Positions 34,331-45,506 of a stretch of DNA of 64,000 bases are shown piece by piece. The position numbers and the translations under genes were made by a program. Below the pieces are notes generated by a model, which was not told where the DNA came from, searched no databases, and was given only the letters and a program-made list of their open reading frames with translations. The stretch's first letter is position 1. Each line of letters begins with the position of its first letter. This stretch comes from Amylostereum areolatum (taxonomy: Eukaryota; Basidiomycota; Agaricomycetes; Russulales; Stereaceae), in assembly GCA_012932865.1 (NCBI GenBank), contig SAXG01000131.1, positions 1 through 64,000 of the forward strand, read 5' to 3'.

Positions 34331-35191
34331 GGAATTGTTATATGGGTGAGGTCGATGACCTTGTGGGTGAGGTCGATGACCTCGGCTCTGGTGTGGGGCT
34401 GGGGGTGTTGCCTGGTGTAAGGAGGCGGTGGGTGTGTCGAGTGTCTACTGGTATTTTTTCGTTGGCGCGTAGAAGGATTTTGGGGGTTGCTCGAGTTGTA
34501 GCGGTAGGTGACGTATGGGCAGGAGTAGACGTAGAGGTTTCCGTTTCCTTGTTCGTTATTTTGAGGGATAGAAGTGGATGTCTATGATGGAGTCTTCAAG
34601 TTCTTCTAAACCGAGGGCGACCTTCCAATTGCGCAGGCCCAAGGGTCTTTAGATTCGTTGATGAGGGAGATGATAGCGTCGTGGCTGATGGGGATGAATT
34701 TGTACTTGCGAGCGCCAATCTTCCATGCACGAGCCCCCAGTCGAAATGGTTACTCTGTGCGGCAAGGGAAGATTTTGTCGAGGGAAGGTGGTTCTGTTAT
34801 GAGATCGCAAGACGGTCTGCCTCAGTCTTCTCGACCTGTTGGCTGTCTCTTCGTCTAGGGGACACGAGCCCAAAGACTTCCTAAACCGCTTTCCTTTCGC
34901 CGCTTTTACCGTTCCTTACACCAAAGGTGCCCTTCTACTGTCACCTCTGAGCTTTCAACTCCTGGTATTGGAGAGTCTCGAGTAGGTGTAACGTTTCGAG
35001 GAAACGTCAACCGGCACCGGTATACGTGCGCACGACCACAATGTCAGGTAACGAGTCGCGTACTTGGGGGCAACGGTCTAGGGCGGCAGGGGGAAGAACA
35101 AGGTCGTACCAGACGGGTACTACTACTACTACACTACAGTACGTAGGGACGGTCGTAGGGTGGTGCAGAGAGTAAACAGATCTCGAGCTTA
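34331..35191 (-). other. Leader and upstream ORF remnant of the chromovirus
   Basis: Between gag and the 5' LTR. The minus strand contains protein-like pieces (SHDAIISLINESKDPWACA near 34640-34690) in broken frames, resembling in position and in the KDPW motif the upstream ORF of the element at the left edge. No primer-binding site beginning TGG adjoins the LTR; the bases after it are TAAGCTCGAGATC. Confidence 0.5.
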
Positions 35192-35645
35192 TGTCAGCAA
35201 CGACTAGTGCGACAGCACCAAGTTACGACAAAGCTGACAGAGGAAGAGGACGACAGAGGGGAGCCGATTAGACACGGCGACAGACAAGGGAAAGCAAGCA
35301 AAGTCGGTAGAATTGACTAGCTCGAGATAAGGAATATGTACAGGAGAGCGAGCCTTATATACACAAGAGGAGGGAGACAGGTAAGCAACCAATACACGGC
35401 GATCAGTAAGCAGACCAAGTATAAGTAAGCAGTCGTATGTAAAAGAGCACAGCATGAGTCAGTATCGTACAGCATGAGTCAAGAGAAAGGAGTCAGACCC
35501 GGAACGAGATGAGTCACGTGGGTCCGGGCGGGATATAGATGAGCCGGGTCCGGGCCAAGGTGGAGCCGGACCGGTGATAAGTCGATAAGTCCTAAAGCGT
35601 GTAACCGATGTAAAGTAAAAAGAAAATTATAGGACGTTCATGACA
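35192..35645 (-). repeat. 5' LTR of the chromovirus
   Basis: A 454 bp copy of the 28283-28744 repeat with the same TGTCA...TGACA ends and the same minus-strand TATATAAGG box (near 35360), which would drive the element transcript leftward. Confidence 0.93.
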
Positions 35646-35700
35646 AGAATGTGTTCGGTGAGGGCTTTCCACTGGTAGCACGTTATGCGGTGGTGGACTC

Positions 35701-36110
35701 GTTAACGAGTTCTCGTGCGAGGATCAGTTAACGGATTCCGTCGCAAAACCCCGTTAACGGATTCCCATATGTAACCCCGTTAACGGATTCCCAGACAGAC
35801 CGTTAACGGGTCCTCGCATGAGAACCCGTTAACGGATTCCCTGACGAAAACACGTTAACAGTTCCTCGCACGCGAACCCGTTAATGGTTTTCTGTCTGGG
35901 AATCCGTTAACAGGCTTCCATATGGGAATCCGTTAACGGGGCTCTGCGACGGAATTCGTTAACGGGGTTTCGCGACGGAATCCGTTAACGAGTTCTTGTG
36001 CGAGGACCCGTTAACGAGTTCTTCCACAGCAATCTGTTAACGGATCCTTGCACAAAAATCTGTTAACACATTGTGAGCATCTGTTAACAAGTTCTCACTC
36101 AATGTTCGTC
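35701..36110. repeat. 26 bp phased palindromic GTTAAC array
   Basis: GTTAAC occurs at 35701, 35727, 35753, 35779, 35802, 35828, 35854, 35906, 35932, 35958, 35984, 36010, 36036, 36062 and 36083, with GTTAAT at 35880. Spacing is exactly 26 bp except for 23 bp and 21 bp steps. Many hexamers sit in a near-palindrome of the type GGAATCC-GTTAAC-GGATTCC, and the bases midway between hexamers differ from unit to unit. The midpoints of the left half reappear reverse-complemented in the right half (CATATG near 35767 and 35920; gtcgca near 35740 and tgcgac near 35945), so the array is also one large imperfect inverted repeat centred near 35845. Confidence 0.9.
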
Positions 36111-39100
36111 AATAGACTTCTAGTATGATCGTCTGAACGGAAACCGTTAAGGGATCCTCTATGAAAAGGTGTTAACCGGCAACTTGACAGTTGGGCACAG
36201 AACTTTATACTGATCCAACATGCTCTACACACCTTACACATGCCATCAGAGCATTGAGGTAGGTTTTATTGGTGGCCTGAAGGCCGTCTTTACTTTGGGT
36301 ATGACTGTGTTTAGGTGGTAGGAGCATAATATCACTATTATATCAATCCGCGTTAAGGGATCCGGCAAATCCGGCGGATCCGGCGGATCCGGCGGATGAG
36401 TTCCCAGTAACACCACCGCCCTCGCGGGGAGGGCACGTGTCCGGGGAATGCCGACGCCAACGGCGGGACCTCGGCATGACGGTATCGCAGCAGTCACTAT
36501 CGCTGCATCTCCCCACTGGAAATTGAAAACACAACCACCCAGCAACACCCACGCTCACCCACTGGGACACGCACGAGAACAGTTCCACTGGACCTGAACC
36601 TACGACCTGCACACCGGAATGTGAGGGCGGGGGTCTCCATTCGTACGCGTAGTCTTTCCAATTTCCACGCACCCACCGGCGAAGACGGACTTGGATACAA
36701 AACTCGAACGCAATCACCTAAATTCGTGTCCGCCGCTCGATGCCATGCCAGCGGTTTGGGGGTTAAACCTGTCTGTATTGGCCTGCCGAATATCTGGAGA
36801 CGCGGACGTCACGGCTTGCGTATGGGACGTCGAGCCGTGAACGTTGAACGCTGGACCCCGGTCCGAATCCTCTCAGCTGGCATTGACACCAACCCCCCCA
36901 CGTTTCAAGACACTTTCGAACACCGCCCCGGATTCGCGCTGCTCGCCAGGTATCGGAAGAGGGGCGATTGTGGACTTTATATTCCTCGAGAAAGACCAAG
37001 GCGAGCTTCTCGATGCGGGCGGCACCCTGAAGGCTAAACACCGCGACGCGACACCGCGACACCTCCGGCATTGAAGGCTCCAGTACTACTTCTTTCGGAC
37101 CTCGTCCGCCTTGCCTGGTTGGTTACAGATACTCGTCCACGTCCGGTTGCTCTACACAAGCTCTCTACGCCGGACCTGTGCGATGCTCCCCTCCAACAAC
37201 TCTTGGACTTCCACCCTCGTTTCTCCCCCCCCCCCCCGGTCAACGACCACAACCTTATACGAACAACTTTCCAGCTGGGAGGCCCTGTCTCCTCGTCCCT
37301 CGTCCCTCGAAATTGGCCATCAGCACGGAACGCAGCAAGGACGGGTCCCGGACGACGGTTCGCCGGTTCGTATTCAGGATCGCCCAAGGGCCAGGATCGC
37401 CCGCGCCTCCCCTTTTCCCACTGGCAGGATGCGGACACGCAATCGTAAGTAGCAACACCGCAGGCGGGCGCGCACCACACACCCAATACAGCGTCGACGT
37501 TTCCTCTCGTCGCACGCTCGCACGCTCGTCCAGTCTCTCAAGCACTCGGTCCTCTGAAGTCGCACACCCGTCCCCGGCGTCGCGCGGTTGTGTTTCTTGC
37601 TACTGACCGTCGCTTACTTACTGCCATACTGACCCGCCGATGCGCGGACGCCGCTCGTCTTCCAGCCATCGCTCTCGGCTCGAGAGTCGAAACGTATCAG
37701 GGTCCAGGGATGCGATGCCACCGATCTTCCTCGGACGCAGGGTCTGGTACCGACTTGCCGACGTCCTGCACCTGGAGAGCCAGTCGCGCGGCGCGGGGAT
37801 CTCGCTGTAGCTCTAATCTCGGGATAGGTCTCCTCTCTGGCCGCGCTGTGGTCATCATCTTGGAACCTCACGGGCCAAGGCCTCTCCTCTGGCCGACGTT
37901 CCCAACGGCGCCGCATGTCTTGTCTTCTGCTGGATCTTCGAGTTCGGCGGCACCTTTGTGGGGACCGGCATCCTCGACGGTGGCCGACGAGCGCGCGTGG
38001 GTGGATCGCATTTGGACGATGCGGTCTCTGCGCCCTCCGTCGTGGAGGGTTTCAGGTAATAGAGTGTATCCACTGTAGCCTGTAAGTAGGCGCGGGGGTG
38101 CGGTGCGTTGCCGCTGAGTCAATATTGCGCGAGCTGACCGCGCTGATGAATAAGTTGCGATTGCTGGATAGTGTGTAGGTCTGGAGGGGCCACGAGCGTG
38201 CCGGCACCCACGAGTCGTCGACATCTTGGACGTCCTTATTCAATCACGTCAGTAAATGAGGAGCGCTGACTTCGGCTCGGTCGTCGTACGTGTTTGTTTT
38301 ATTCGGGGTGCGCGCCCATCCAGCCACATTCCCGAAACGTCGTCCGCGGCTCAGGTCGAATATTGCGGGTCGAAGTGGGGCGGCGGGCGCGTCGGCGTTG
38401 GCGCCTCCGCCGCGGTCTCTGCGCGCATTTGTTCTGCGTATTATGCGCCATATTTGCGACGGGAGTTCGGGCGTCCGGGCGTCATGGGTGGGGTAGGGAG
38501 CTGTTGATGCGGATGGGTCGAACAGATACGAGCGGCGTCCTACCACGGGGAAGCGCTGTGGGTACACAGGTGCGCGGCGGGAGGGCTCGGTGTGTTAGAT
38601 CATGATCGGGATGGAGCATGGGCGATGGGCGATGTGTTCTGTTGGCCTTGCACGAGGCGGAACAAGCAAGGAGAGGATGCACATGGAATCGAAGTAGGAA
38701 TTTCATATCTCGGAGAGAGGCGAACGTAAGTACGACATCGTACATAAGTAAGAAAGACGCGCAGGAAGCGTCGCCGCCACATTACATTCGGGACCCCTGA
38801 GCGTACGTCGAGCCCACGGGTATGCTATAGGTCGCAGAGCTCGGACAGGATGAGGGCAAGATCGATAGGGAGTGAAGAAAAAGCGAAAAAGGGAGGGTCG
38901 GAGGACGGGGGGATGGATGACAAGAGGGAGGAGACAGATCAGGGCGGAGAGGGGTGGGTGGCAAGAACGAGAAGGATGTGGTGCAAGCTGAGACTTTTCG
39001 AAGGGTAGGCGAGTCTCGAGGGAGGAGGAGAGGAGGAGGAGGAAAAAGGGAAGAGAATGGTGCGAGGATGGGATGGGACGATGGAGCGGACGAAAAAGGA

Positions 39101-39656
39101 AGTCGAGAGTCGAGTGGAGGAGGAGTGCGAAGGTGGTCTGATTCTTGCCAGTGGCCACTCGCCCGCTCGTCCTCTTTTATGCCCGTCCCCTCCGAACATG
39201 ATCCCCCCGACCTTTTCCCTTCCTGCGTCCACCCTTGCCGCCCTCCCCCCGACCGCCGACAGTCCGAGTCCCCGGCCTCACCGTCCCCGACACCGCTCAC
39301 ATTTATAAGCAGTTCTGCCTCCGTCCTTTGTCTCCGTGCGTCTCCCCCCCTCTCTCCTTTGATTCATTCAAAATAATCCACCCTCTTTTCTTTCCAAGTC
39401 TGCCCCGCCTCGTCGACTTTCCCGGAGCAAAAGAGCACGCCCCGTAGCCCGTAGCCCGTAGCCCGTAGCCCGTCGACGTCCCCCCGCCCGCCCTCCAGCC
39501 CTGGCGTCCCCACAGCCCAAGTCGTCCTCCCAAGGCGACCCCCTCAAGACCGAGCCCCATCCCGGCCTTGAACCCCGTCCCCCCCGGGCCACCCTCTGCC
39601 AAGTCTGGCGCGCGAAAGCCGACCTCCACCTCTCAATCGACCTCCAGTGGGGCGCG
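36111..39656. other. Long region without a convincing gene
   Basis: Open frames on both strands are GC-rich and of odd composition; none shows a recognisable domain or consistent splicing. Small features: tandem tccggcgga-type repeats at about 36365-36395, a run of ten C near 37230, and a heptamer repeat at 39441-39475. The last 500 bases are probably the promoter and leader of the gene starting at 39657. Degenerate genes or transposon pieces may be hidden here. Confidence 0.5.
39441..39475 (+). repeat. Heptamer tandem repeat (CCCGTAG)
   Basis: Four perfect CCCGTAG units and a fifth imperfect one lie in the probable 5' UTR of the gene starting at 39657. It does not match the usual basidiomycete telomere unit. 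Confidence 0.85.
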
Positions 39657-41140
39657 ATGGACCGCTCCCTCGGCCATCAGGTCTTCGTCGCCATCGGCGC
39701 TTTCGTCGCCGGCAGCCTCGGCGCCACCCTCGTGCGTTTCTCCTCGCTTCGTTCGGCCCGCCCGCCCCCCCTCTAACGTTCCAACCGTCGTTTTGCCGCT
39801 TCCGCAGAGCGTGTTCGTGCTATGTCTCGCCTGGCTCGTCCCCGCCACCCGTCCCGCGCCTCCCAAGCCCGCCGTCGACATCACGCGACGCCTGGCAGGC
39901 CACGGCAGGAAGATGTCCAGACAGGAGTCCGCGTCCTCGTCCGAATCCGCGCCCGCCTCGGGCCCTGACGCGCGCACCCAGTCCGCCTCCCCCACCCAAC
40001 GCCCCCACGCGCCCCCGCGCCATGTCTCCTTCCACGAACCCCTCTCGCCCGCGCAGATCGCCCACGCCCGCGCGGCCACCTCCCCGGCCTCCCGCTCCCG
40101 CTCCTCCTCTCCCCACCTCCCCCCCCTGCGCCCACGGCCCCGCCTGCAAACGCTTCTGCCCCTCCCCCTCCTCCCAATCCTCGACCCTCGCGCCCTCCTC
40201 CCCGCACAAATACCACCCCCTCACCCCCATCCCCTCCGCGGACCCCTCCCCGCTCTCCTCCGACGAAACCCTCACCGAACCCGGCCACCCCTCCTCTTCC
40301 CCCTCCCCCGCTTCCGCCCCCGTCCCCGCCCCCGCCCCCGCTCGCGCCTCCCTCGACTCGGACGACACCGATTCGGAACTCCCCACCAAGCGCAAACACC
40401 GCCTCTCCCTCCTCGGCCACCTCCGCGCGCGCAAGCACTCCCACCCGTCCGCGTCCACGTCCGCCCCCGCCGCCGACGCGCCCCTCGCGCGCAGCGCGAC
40501 CGTCAGCGGCGGGGACCATCGCCCCGCGGGCGAGTTCGGGGAGCTCGCGCACGCGTTGGAGCAGGGCGCGTCGCAGGCCGAGACCGCGCGGGAGCGCGGA
40601 CGGTTCGGGTGGCGCCTTCGACGCTCGCGCACGGTGGTCGCGTCGGCGTCCCCCTCCCAGTCGCCGCCGCAGGCGAAGACGGGCAAGGGCCGATGGGGCT
40701 CCCGCCGGTCGTCGATCGAGCCGAACAGCCTGCTCGTGGACCTGGCCGAGGCCGCGGTGCCCGCGATCGTCGTCACCGACATGCCGCGCTCGGCCTCGCC
40801 GGAGCCCATCGTCCGCCCGCCCGCGCTGCCGTCGTCCGCCTCCCGCCCGTCCTCGACCGACGCGCGCGCGCGCTGCCGCCTCTCCCGCTCGCCCCCGCCC
40901 TACGCGGACGCGCCCCTCCCCCCATCCACGGCGGCGGCGGCGGCGGCGTCCCCGCGGAAAAAGAGCGTGCGGCGCAAGGCGTCGAAGGAGAAGGAGGACA
41001 GGCCGCCGCCGCGCACGCAGCCGTATGGGCCGCCGTACAACGTTCCGCCGCCGGACGCGGGCGAGTGGGGCGTGCCGTGCGCGGTGGCGCTCGCGGAGGG
41101 CGTCGTCGACGCGCGTGCGCTCGTGGGCGATGCGATGTAG
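39657..41140 (+). CDS. Unknown low-complexity protein with N-terminal membrane segment, one frameshift
   Basis: The start is ATG 39657, reading MDRSLGHQVFVAIGAFVAGS. Exon 39657-39731 splices to 39808, continuing SVFVLCLAWLVPATRPAPPK. Together these make one hydrophobic segment, probably a signal anchor, spanning the intron. The rest is disordered: serine/proline-rich, a conserved-looking RHVSFHEPLSP motif, basic TKRKHRLSLLGHLRARKH, and near the C terminus QPYGPPYNVPPPDAGEWGVP. The frame changes by one base at a run of eight C (40119-40126), after which the protein reads on to the stop at 41140. An assembly error in the C run is the simplest reason. No family recognised. Likely a membrane-tethered regulatory protein. 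Confidence 0.65.
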
Positions 41141-42084
41141 AGTCTGCCGTACTCTCACGGTTCCTCCCCTCCCCTATGGTTCCTCCTCTCTCCCACGCAA
41201 TTCCCCCACTCAGCATCCCCTCTCATCCTCTCATCTCTCATTCGCATCGCATCCACATCACACAGCATGGCACGGCATCTTTCCCTCGCATACTTTCGGT
41301 CGGTTCATCGGGTCGTCGCCGTCGTCGGTTTTCTACATTACATCTCGCGGAGAGCGCTCTATAGTTCGTTAACAGTTTTTTTCTACTTAGTCCCGGGTCG
41401 TCGCGTCGACCATCGGAGGGGGGGGGTGTTGTAGGCACAATCGATTATATGATATCCTTACTGTTCGCAGGCCGAGGCTGTCAGCACGGCTGAGGCGACG
41501 GTGACACTGAGAGCGATTCAATGTCGTGGTCGGGCATCACGTAAGTCACCTGTGTAGGGACGGATGACGTCCTCGAAGCCGAGCGGCGAGAGCAGGGCCG
41601 GATGACGAGAGGACTGTGACCGAGGGAGAGGATCGAGATCAAGATGCCGGGACGTTCGGAACGCGGAAATCATTGTCGAGTCTCGGTTAACGGGTCTGAA
41701 TCCGGGCCTGCCGGGTGCCCTGGCCTGGACGTCCGGTAGGAAAAGCGTCTTCGTATCGATACCATACACAGTACTCGTCTCTCAGATAGACGGTCGACGC
41801 GTTCCAACAGAGCGATCGCGAATCTACGGGGCAGGGGAACGGTCGATACGACTGTCTTCTGTTTTCGGTCTGGCTAAGTACGAGCGACTACGTGCGCATA
41901 CACTTGGGCCTTGTAACCGTATAAGTACGTACAACCGCTATTGTACACCGTCCCGTTTCCTTTTTCTGAGCAAAACGCGGTCGTGAACTGCACATCCAGA
42001 TTCCACGAACGACCCGGCTCGAAAAGCACGAACCTGCCCCAAAGCCCCTCCCTCCCCCCAACAGCAACAAGTAGCAGCAGCCAG
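41141..42084. other. Convergent intergenic spacer
   Basis: Lies between two convergent genes. No gene or RNA is visible. Confidence 0.5.
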
Positions 42085-43862
42085 CTAGTCGTCGTCGACC
42101 AGCAGCACGCTGTCCAGCACCGAAAACCCCGCCGCGACCCCGCCCTCGTCCACGCCCTCCGCCTTCGTGCGCACCAACCACCCGGCCTCTCCCCCTCTCA
42201 CATTTTCTCTCCCTCTCCCTCCCTCCCCCCCCGTCGCCTCCTCCCCGCCGAACAGCGCCCACCCAAACACCCCGAGCTCGCTCACCACCCGCCCCTTCAC
42301 CACGCCCTCCTCCCCCGCCTTGACCAGATACCCGCCGACCTCGACCGGGGGCCGTATGAGCTCCATCGCGATCCACGCCGCGCGCTCGGGCGCGGGGAGC
42401 GCGTCGAGGAAGCCCGGGATCGCGTCGCGGTAGACGTTGTTCCCGCCGCCCTCCCGCTGGGGCTTGAGCACGAGCTCCTGCGCGCGCGCCCTCGCGAGCC
42501 GCACGCCCGCTTCCGCCGTCTCCGTCTCCGCGCCGACGCCGACGCCGGGCGGGAGCGCCGCCGCGCGCGCGTCGAGGCCCCACATGCCGACCCAGCTCCC
42601 GCGCACGGCGTCCGCGCCCTCGTCCGCGGCCAGGAAGCGCTCGAGCACGCCCGGGCGCGCGAGGACCTCCTGGACCTTCTTCCCGCCCGCGAGCTGGAGC
42701 GCGAGGGAGGGACACTGGATCGCGCGGGAGCGCTCGAGGAGCGTGCGGGTGCGGTAGGCGGTCGGGGTCGGGTAGTCGGTCGGGGTGTAGCCCGCGCGGA
42801 GGTAGACGACGGCGATTTCGAGGGCGGAGGACGAGGGGGAGGACGAGGGCAGGGCGAGGGGGGACGTGATGTGCAACGTGCGGGTGGGGGAGAGCGAGAC
42901 GGAGGTTTGGAGCTGGAGGAAGGTTTGGCGGGCGACGCGGACGCCGTGGCGGGAGAGGAGCTCGTATTCGAGCAGGCGTTGGTCGAAGATGTTGCGCTCG
43001 TCGGGTTGGACGACGAAGAGGACGTAGGCTCTGGGGGACGGTTAGGCTGGAATTTCGGGGGTGAGAGAGCGTGTATGGGGTGGACCTACGATGGAACGCC
43101 GTAGGCTTTGTGCGCCTCCGCTAGACCTGCGACGAGACCTTTCACCGTCTCATTTGGAGGGAAGTTCTCTGGCTTCAGGGAGGGCGATACGCCGAAGTAT
43201 CCCGTCGATGCTTGCAGATACCTTGCCCCGCAGTTCAGGACGAGTCCAACGAAAAAGAAGAGCCTGATAGTTCACCGACCTGTGCATCCCGGACACCTGT
43301 TGCGAGAGCGCGCCGAAGGAGGCCGATATGGTGTTGAACTCGACCTGCTTCAGCGAAACCTCGTCCGTGGGATCCGGCTGGTGAAGGAGATAGTCCGAGC
43401 GGAAAAGACCTAGATGCAACGGCTGGAGCGTATTCAGATCGTCGATTGGCCTCGAGACAGGGTAGATCGATCGCGCACCTGCACGCTCTCATCTCGAACG
43501 CTCTTCCACGCCCTCCAGAGCTCGCCGGTGAAGTCGTCCACGTCCGCGACCCCTCCCGCGCCCATCACCTGGTCCAAAAACTCGACGTCCATCGCGACGC
43601 GCGCGTAGAGCAGGTTGTATGCGCGCTGCAGTGCCTGCGCGTGCGCGAAGAGTTTGCACGGGATGGGCGTGGGGAAGAGCGAGAGCGGCGCGTGGATAGC
43701 GGACGTGGGCGCGGGCGGGGGCGGTATTTCCTGGGTGTGCGGCGGGAGGTAGAGCAGGGAGTTCGAGAGCGCGTAGGTGGTGGCCAGCAGGGTGAGATGC
43801 GAGAGCTGGGCCGGGGACAAGTTCGGCGGCCAGGATTCGGGCGGGAAGGGTTTGGACTCCAT
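42085..43862 (-). CDS. GSH2: Glutathione synthetase
   Basis: Four exons: 43479-43862, 43280-43422, 43090-43221, 42085-43030, summing to 1605 nt, 534 residues. The enzyme joins gamma-glutamylcysteine and glycine with ATP in the cytosol, the last step of glutathione synthesis. Family signatures are clear: QVEFNTISASFGALSQQV in exon 2, the glycine-rich ATP-grasp loop LVLKPQREGGGNN and YRDAIPGFL in the last exon, then AWIAMELIRPP, and the C-terminal AAGFSVLDSVLLVDDD. The protein is slightly longer than yeast Gsh2 because of low-complexity insertions in the last exon (an SSPSSS run and a glycine-rich loop near the end). No frameshift. Minus strand, convergent with the gene ending at 41140. Confidence 0.96.
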
Positions 43863-44243
43863 CGTTGTTTGGAACGAGCCGCGAGAGTAGAGGCGCGATC
43901 CGCTCCGATCTGAAGTTTAGAGGCGGTATAGACGGGACGGGACGAGGCGGGGAGCGCTGTCTGGATGGTGGCTCAGACGAGAGTCGAAAGCAAGCTGGAT
44001 GAGCACCATGGCCGGGTTCAATGGGATGAGTAAGTCAGGACGGCGCTTATGGCCTTATCTCCCATCGTTCGTAACCCGTCTTCATTTTACTTCAAACTCC
44101 GAAAGCCACGGCTTGTAAGCTGGCTTCAATGTGTGTACCCATCTGTGCCACATGTGCAGAAACGGTACAACTTGTATACAACCGAGTGGATCTGTAGCTG
44201 AATCATATTTATACAACAGTTTCGTTCAGACAGCAGTTACAGA
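43863..44243. other. GSH2 promoter region
   Basis: Holds the 5' flank of GSH2 and the 3' flank of the upstream same-strand kinase gene. No separate gene seen. Confidence 0.5.
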
Positions 44244-45506
44244 TCAACCCATGAGCTGGGCACGAAGAGACATATGCTCCGACACCTCCCCTCGGTTCAT
44301 CCTCTCGACTTGGTCAACCCACCTCTCCACCGTCTTCCTCGAAAGCTCGTCGTCGCAATACTCCACGGCGAGATCGAAGTCGATCTGCCGCTTGGCTGCA
44401 TGGTGCTCATGCACCCACTCCGGTCGCACCCGCACCATCTCCTGGAAGAACACCGCACGCAGTTGCGACTTCTCCCACTCGCGCAGGTGCTCGAAGTAAA
44501 GCTCCTTGGGCCGACCGTCCTCATCCGCGGCGTACGCCTCCGGTCGAGGGCGCTCGGCTCGGTGCGGCGAGACGAGAAAGGAGGGAAGCTGGCAGGCTTT
44601 CCAAAGCGGGAGCGCGGAGACGCACTCCCAGTCGACGATGCCCGTCAGCTGGCCTGTCTCGTCGACGAGCAGGTTGTGGAAGGAGAGGTCGTCGTGGTGG
44701 ATGACGGTGCGTTCCGGCGCGTCGACCTGTGGCGGGAAGATCGTCGGAAGCAGACGGACGAGACGCTCTGCGAGTGCTTGCGACTCGACGGCTTCCTCGC
44801 GGTCGTCTTCGTCGTCGGAAGTGCGGAGGGTTTCGACGGCGTCGTTGGAAATGAATGCGAGACGAGAGGCGAGCCAGTCGTGGCTCGAACGGAAGGGCCC
44901 CGGGTCCACGTCTTGGTCGGAGTGCTTGTCCCAGAAGAAAACCATGGAGACGATGCGGCCGACGGTCGGTGTGTTCGAGGAGGATGGCGAACCGTCTGGT
45001 TCGGGGTATATGTTGCCGATGCCAGAGAGGGTATGGTCGTACAGCTTTGCGAGGATCCCGACGATGGTCTTGACGAGCTGTTCCTTCGCCGACCACGTCA
45101 TGTTTTCCCAATTCTCCTCGAGTGCCCTTCCCGGCAGTTTCTCCATGATCATCCACTCGAAGCCAAGGTCGTCTCCCGCGTCATCGTACGCGAGGACCTT
45201 CGGGACGCGTTCGGTGCCAACGCGGCGGACAAACTCGAGTGTCGCGACCTCGCTGAGGGTTTTCCAGCGTGGTTCGACGGGAAGAGCTACGCGTATGAGG
45301 CACGCATGTCCCGGAACGTCGATGCTGTAGAGCTTGTTGAAGCCTCCTTCGGCGAAGAACGCGACTTGGCAAGGATCGTGGGCAGGGAGATCAAGATGCC
45401 GCCGCGCGAGTTGCCCGATGGCGGTGAGTGAGGGCGTGGTTATCCAGCGAGGCTGGCTTCCCCCTAGTGTTGACACCCATTCGACGGTACGAAGCGGCTC
45501 AGGCAT
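44244..45506 (-). CDS. APH-fold kinase-like phosphotransferase
   Basis: Single exon, 420 residues from ATG 45506 (MPEPLRTVEWVSTLGG). It belongs to the aminoglycoside/choline kinase-like (APH) superfamily, which is expanded in basidiomycetes. Seen motifs: a glycine-containing N-lobe loop (FFAEGGFNKLYSID), the catalytic loop VIHHDDLSFHNLLVD with its aspartate and asparagine, and the metal-binding GIVDWE. The family phosphorylates small molecules or proteins. Fungal members mostly have no known substrate, and nothing here shows drug resistance. There is no signal peptide. The long open frame on the opposite strand is a codon-bias shadow. Confidence 0.9.
   Translation of the reverse strand: MPEPLRTVEWVSTLGGSQPRWITTPSLTAIGQLARRHLDLPAHDPCQVAFFAEGGFNKLYSIDVPGHACLIRVALPVEPRWKTLSEVATLEFVRRVGTERVPKVLAYDDAGDDLGFEWMIMEKLPGRALEENWENMTWSAKEQLVKTIVGILAKLYDHTLSGIGNIYPEPDGSPSSSNTPTVGRIVSMVFFWDKHSDQDVDPGPFRSSHDWLASRLAFISNDAVETLRTSDDEDDREEAVESQALAERLVRLLPTIFPPQVDAPERTVIHHDDLSFHNLLVDETGQLTGIVDWECVSALPLWKACQLPSFLVSPHRAERPRPEAYAADEDGRPKELYFEHLREWEKSQLRAVFFQEMVRVRPEWVHEHHAAKRQIDFDLAVEYCDDELSRKTVERWVDQVERMNRGEVSEHMSLRAQLMG

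Larger units (their letters stand above)
28283..35645 (-). mobile_element. Chromovirus-type Ty3/gypsy retrotransposon with both LTRs, degenerate
   Basis: A 7.36 kb element on the minus strand with LTRs at 35192-35645 (5') and 28283-28744 (3'). Domain order from 5' to 3' is gag, protease, reverse transcriptase, RNase H, integrase, chromodomain, which defines Ty3/gypsy chromoviruses. Every coding block is spread over two or more frames, so the copy cannot make a full polyprotein as read. The two LTRs are still closely similar, with scattered substitutions and short indels, which argues for a fairly recent insertion. Flanking bases (tatcc left, agaat right) do not form a target-site duplication. 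Confidence 0.93.

Noticed and set aside
35701..36110. CRISPR-like reading of the 26 bp array
   Set aside because: A eukaryotic genome without cas genes; the conserved part is a 6 bp palindrome and the intervening bases are related by inversion, unlike repeat-spacer arrays.
36343..38567. Several open frames of 100-160 codons on both strands
   Set aside because: Composition is odd, there are no domain motifs, and no consistent splice pattern was found.
39881..41158. Long minus-strand open frame (425 codons) opposite the 39657 gene
   Set aside because: Arginine-rich shadow caused by GC-biased third positions; it has no domain, while the plus strand has a coherent start, intron and stop.
41941..43104. 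387-codon plus-strand open frame opposite GSH2
   Set aside because: Low-complexity shadow of an unambiguous glutathione synthetase.
44274..45431. 385-codon plus-strand open frame opposite the APH kinase
   Set aside because: The minus strand carries complete catalytic motifs; the plus frame is a codon-bias shadow.
44244..45506. Aminoglycoside resistance gene
   Set aside because: The fold is shared, but fungal APH-like proteins are a large family with other or unknown substrates; nothing here indicates drug modification.
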